Assembly: GCF_000472865.1 (NCBI RefSeq)
Contig: NZ_AXAP01000017.1
Coordinates: 1-64,000 of the forward strand
Length of the DNA: 64,000 nucleotides
Reading direction: 5' to 3'
Source: Bradyrhizobium elkanii WSM2783
GTDB taxonomy: Bacteria > Pseudomonadota > Alphaproteobacteria > Rhizobiales > Xanthobacteraceae
Below, piece after piece: positions 63,270 to 64,000 of this stretch. Within the stretch, counting starts at the first letter, position 1, and each line of letters begins with the position of its first letter. Made by a program: the position numbers and the translations under genes. The notes under the pieces were generated by a model, which did no database searches, was not told the DNA's origin, and saw only the letters and a program-made list of their open reading frames with translations.

Positions 63270-64000
63270 CTATTTTATCGCCACCGCCCGGGACGTATAG
63301 ATCAAAAACACCACCGTGCCGGCCAGCAGGGCTGCAGCCATGAAGATCATCACCGCCGGCAATCCATAGAGCGCCGCCACCGCGCCAGTTATGGACTGCA
63401 TCAGTGCCGCGCCGAGGAAGAAGGAGAGATTGATCGCCGAAAGCGCCTTGCCTGCGCTCTGGGCGTCGACGAGCTGTCTGGTCATGCCGTAGAGCAGCGG
63501 CTGCGCCGAGACGGCAAGACCGATCAGGACGAACAGGACGAGATCATATTGCGGCGGCATGACGGCGACGCCAAACAGACTAGATATCGGGTAGCCCGGA
63601 GCTCCCAGGGCCATCAGGAGAAGCAGCAGCGCCGATACGAGATGGGATGCCGCAACGACGGTGCGCCGGTGGCCGAGCCTGCGATCGATCATGCCGATGC
63701 AGACCGGCCCAGCGATCAGCGCCAGCGTGAACATGCCGAGCTGGTTGCCGGCTTCGATGCGGGTGAGCCCCTTGACCTCCATCAGCCACGGGCCGCCCCA
63801 CAATCCCCTGAGCACGAGCGACGCGGCCAGCGAGACCAGCGACAAGGCGACCAGGCCCCGGAGCTGATGGGACAGGCCGAGGCGCAAGACTTCCATCATC
63901 TGCGAAAGCGGCGACGAATCGTCCTTGTGTTCAGCCGGCTGTCTCGGCACCAGCGCGAACACCGCAAGCAGCACCGCGACACCACCGACCGCCGATATCC
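63270..64000 (-). CDS. MFS transporter, C-terminal half (cut by the window edge)
   Basis: The visible 243 residues hold about six transmembrane segments and the cytoplasmic loop GPVCIGMIDRRLGHRRTVV, the G-x-x-x-D-R-x-G-R-R motif of the major facilitator superfamily. The frame remains open to the last base of the window, so the N-terminal half lies beyond 64000. Substrate not recognisable. Confidence 0.85.
   Translation of the reverse strand, partial: ISAVGGVAVLLAVFALVPRQPAEHKDDSSPLSQMMEVLRLGLSHQLRGLVALSLVSLAASLVLRGLWGGPWLMEVKGLTRIEAGNQLGMFTLALIAGPVCIGMIDRRLGHRRTVVAASHLVSALLLLLMALGAPGYPISSLFGVAVMPPQYDLVLFVLIGLAVSAQPLLYGMTRQLVDAQSAGKALSAINLSFFLGAALMQSITGAVAALYGLPAVMIFMAAALLAGTVVFLIYTSRAVAIK

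Overview
The window is high-GC DNA with dense, tightly coupled operons, many branched-chain-amino-acid-type (Liv-type) ABC transporters, DUF1236 and UPF0280 genes and numerous palindromic intergenic repeats. This suits an alphaproteobacterium of the Bradyrhizobium/Rhodopseudomonas group; the genus is inferred from protein style, not from a marker gene. I see no rRNA, tRNA or CRISPR array.

Layout. (1) 1-10 kb: a catabolic cassette with a PQQ alcohol dehydrogenase, its cytochrome c, a dihydrodipicolinate-synthase-family aldolase and a complete five-gene Liv-type ABC transporter. It is flanked by two near-identical ~94-bp direct repeats. (2) 10.2-18.7 kb: a small integrated element with a serine recombinase, a PrimPol/RepA-like replication protein, an AlpA/excisionase-like protein, small unknown genes, two striking short-repeat arrays and a frameshifted tyrosine integrase. 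(3) 19.3-36 kb: a nicotinate locus. nicAB (nicotinate dehydrogenase with three c-type hemes), hnr (6-hydroxynicotinate reductase) and ena (enamidase) appear with a dedicated ABC transporter, a UPF0280 (ApbE-like) gene, a DUF1185 gene, a MarR regulator and, next door, pncB. (4) 36-45.7 kb: metY-like sulfhydrylase, hydrolase, HtrA-type protease, a GMC oxidoreductase with its small subunit and a single-chain acyl-CoA carboxylase. (5) 45.9-53.9 kb: an oligopeptide-type ABC operon ending in a tandem CaiB/BaiF CoA-transferase. (6) 54-61.7 kb: two amidohydrolases, an NMT1/Ssu-type ABC transporter, a GntR/FCD regulator and an enolase-superfamily enzyme, probably for breakdown of a cyclic amide or similar N-compound. 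(7) 61.8-64 kb: a lone Liv-type binding protein and an MFS transporter cut by the window edge.

How it works together. The most interesting part is the nicotinate locus. It joins the oxidative first step known from aerobes (NicAB, electrons to cytochrome c) to the reductive ring steps known from Eubacterium barkeri (Hnr, Ena). The minus-strand genes from hnr to marR form one apparent eight-gene operon; nicAB is divergent and ena is a separate unit. All three units carry the same operator-like palindrome, consensus TTYGTAYACNAA, upstream: 19325-19344, 30351-30370 and 30503-30522. The MarR gene at the end of the hnr operon is the obvious candidate to bind it.
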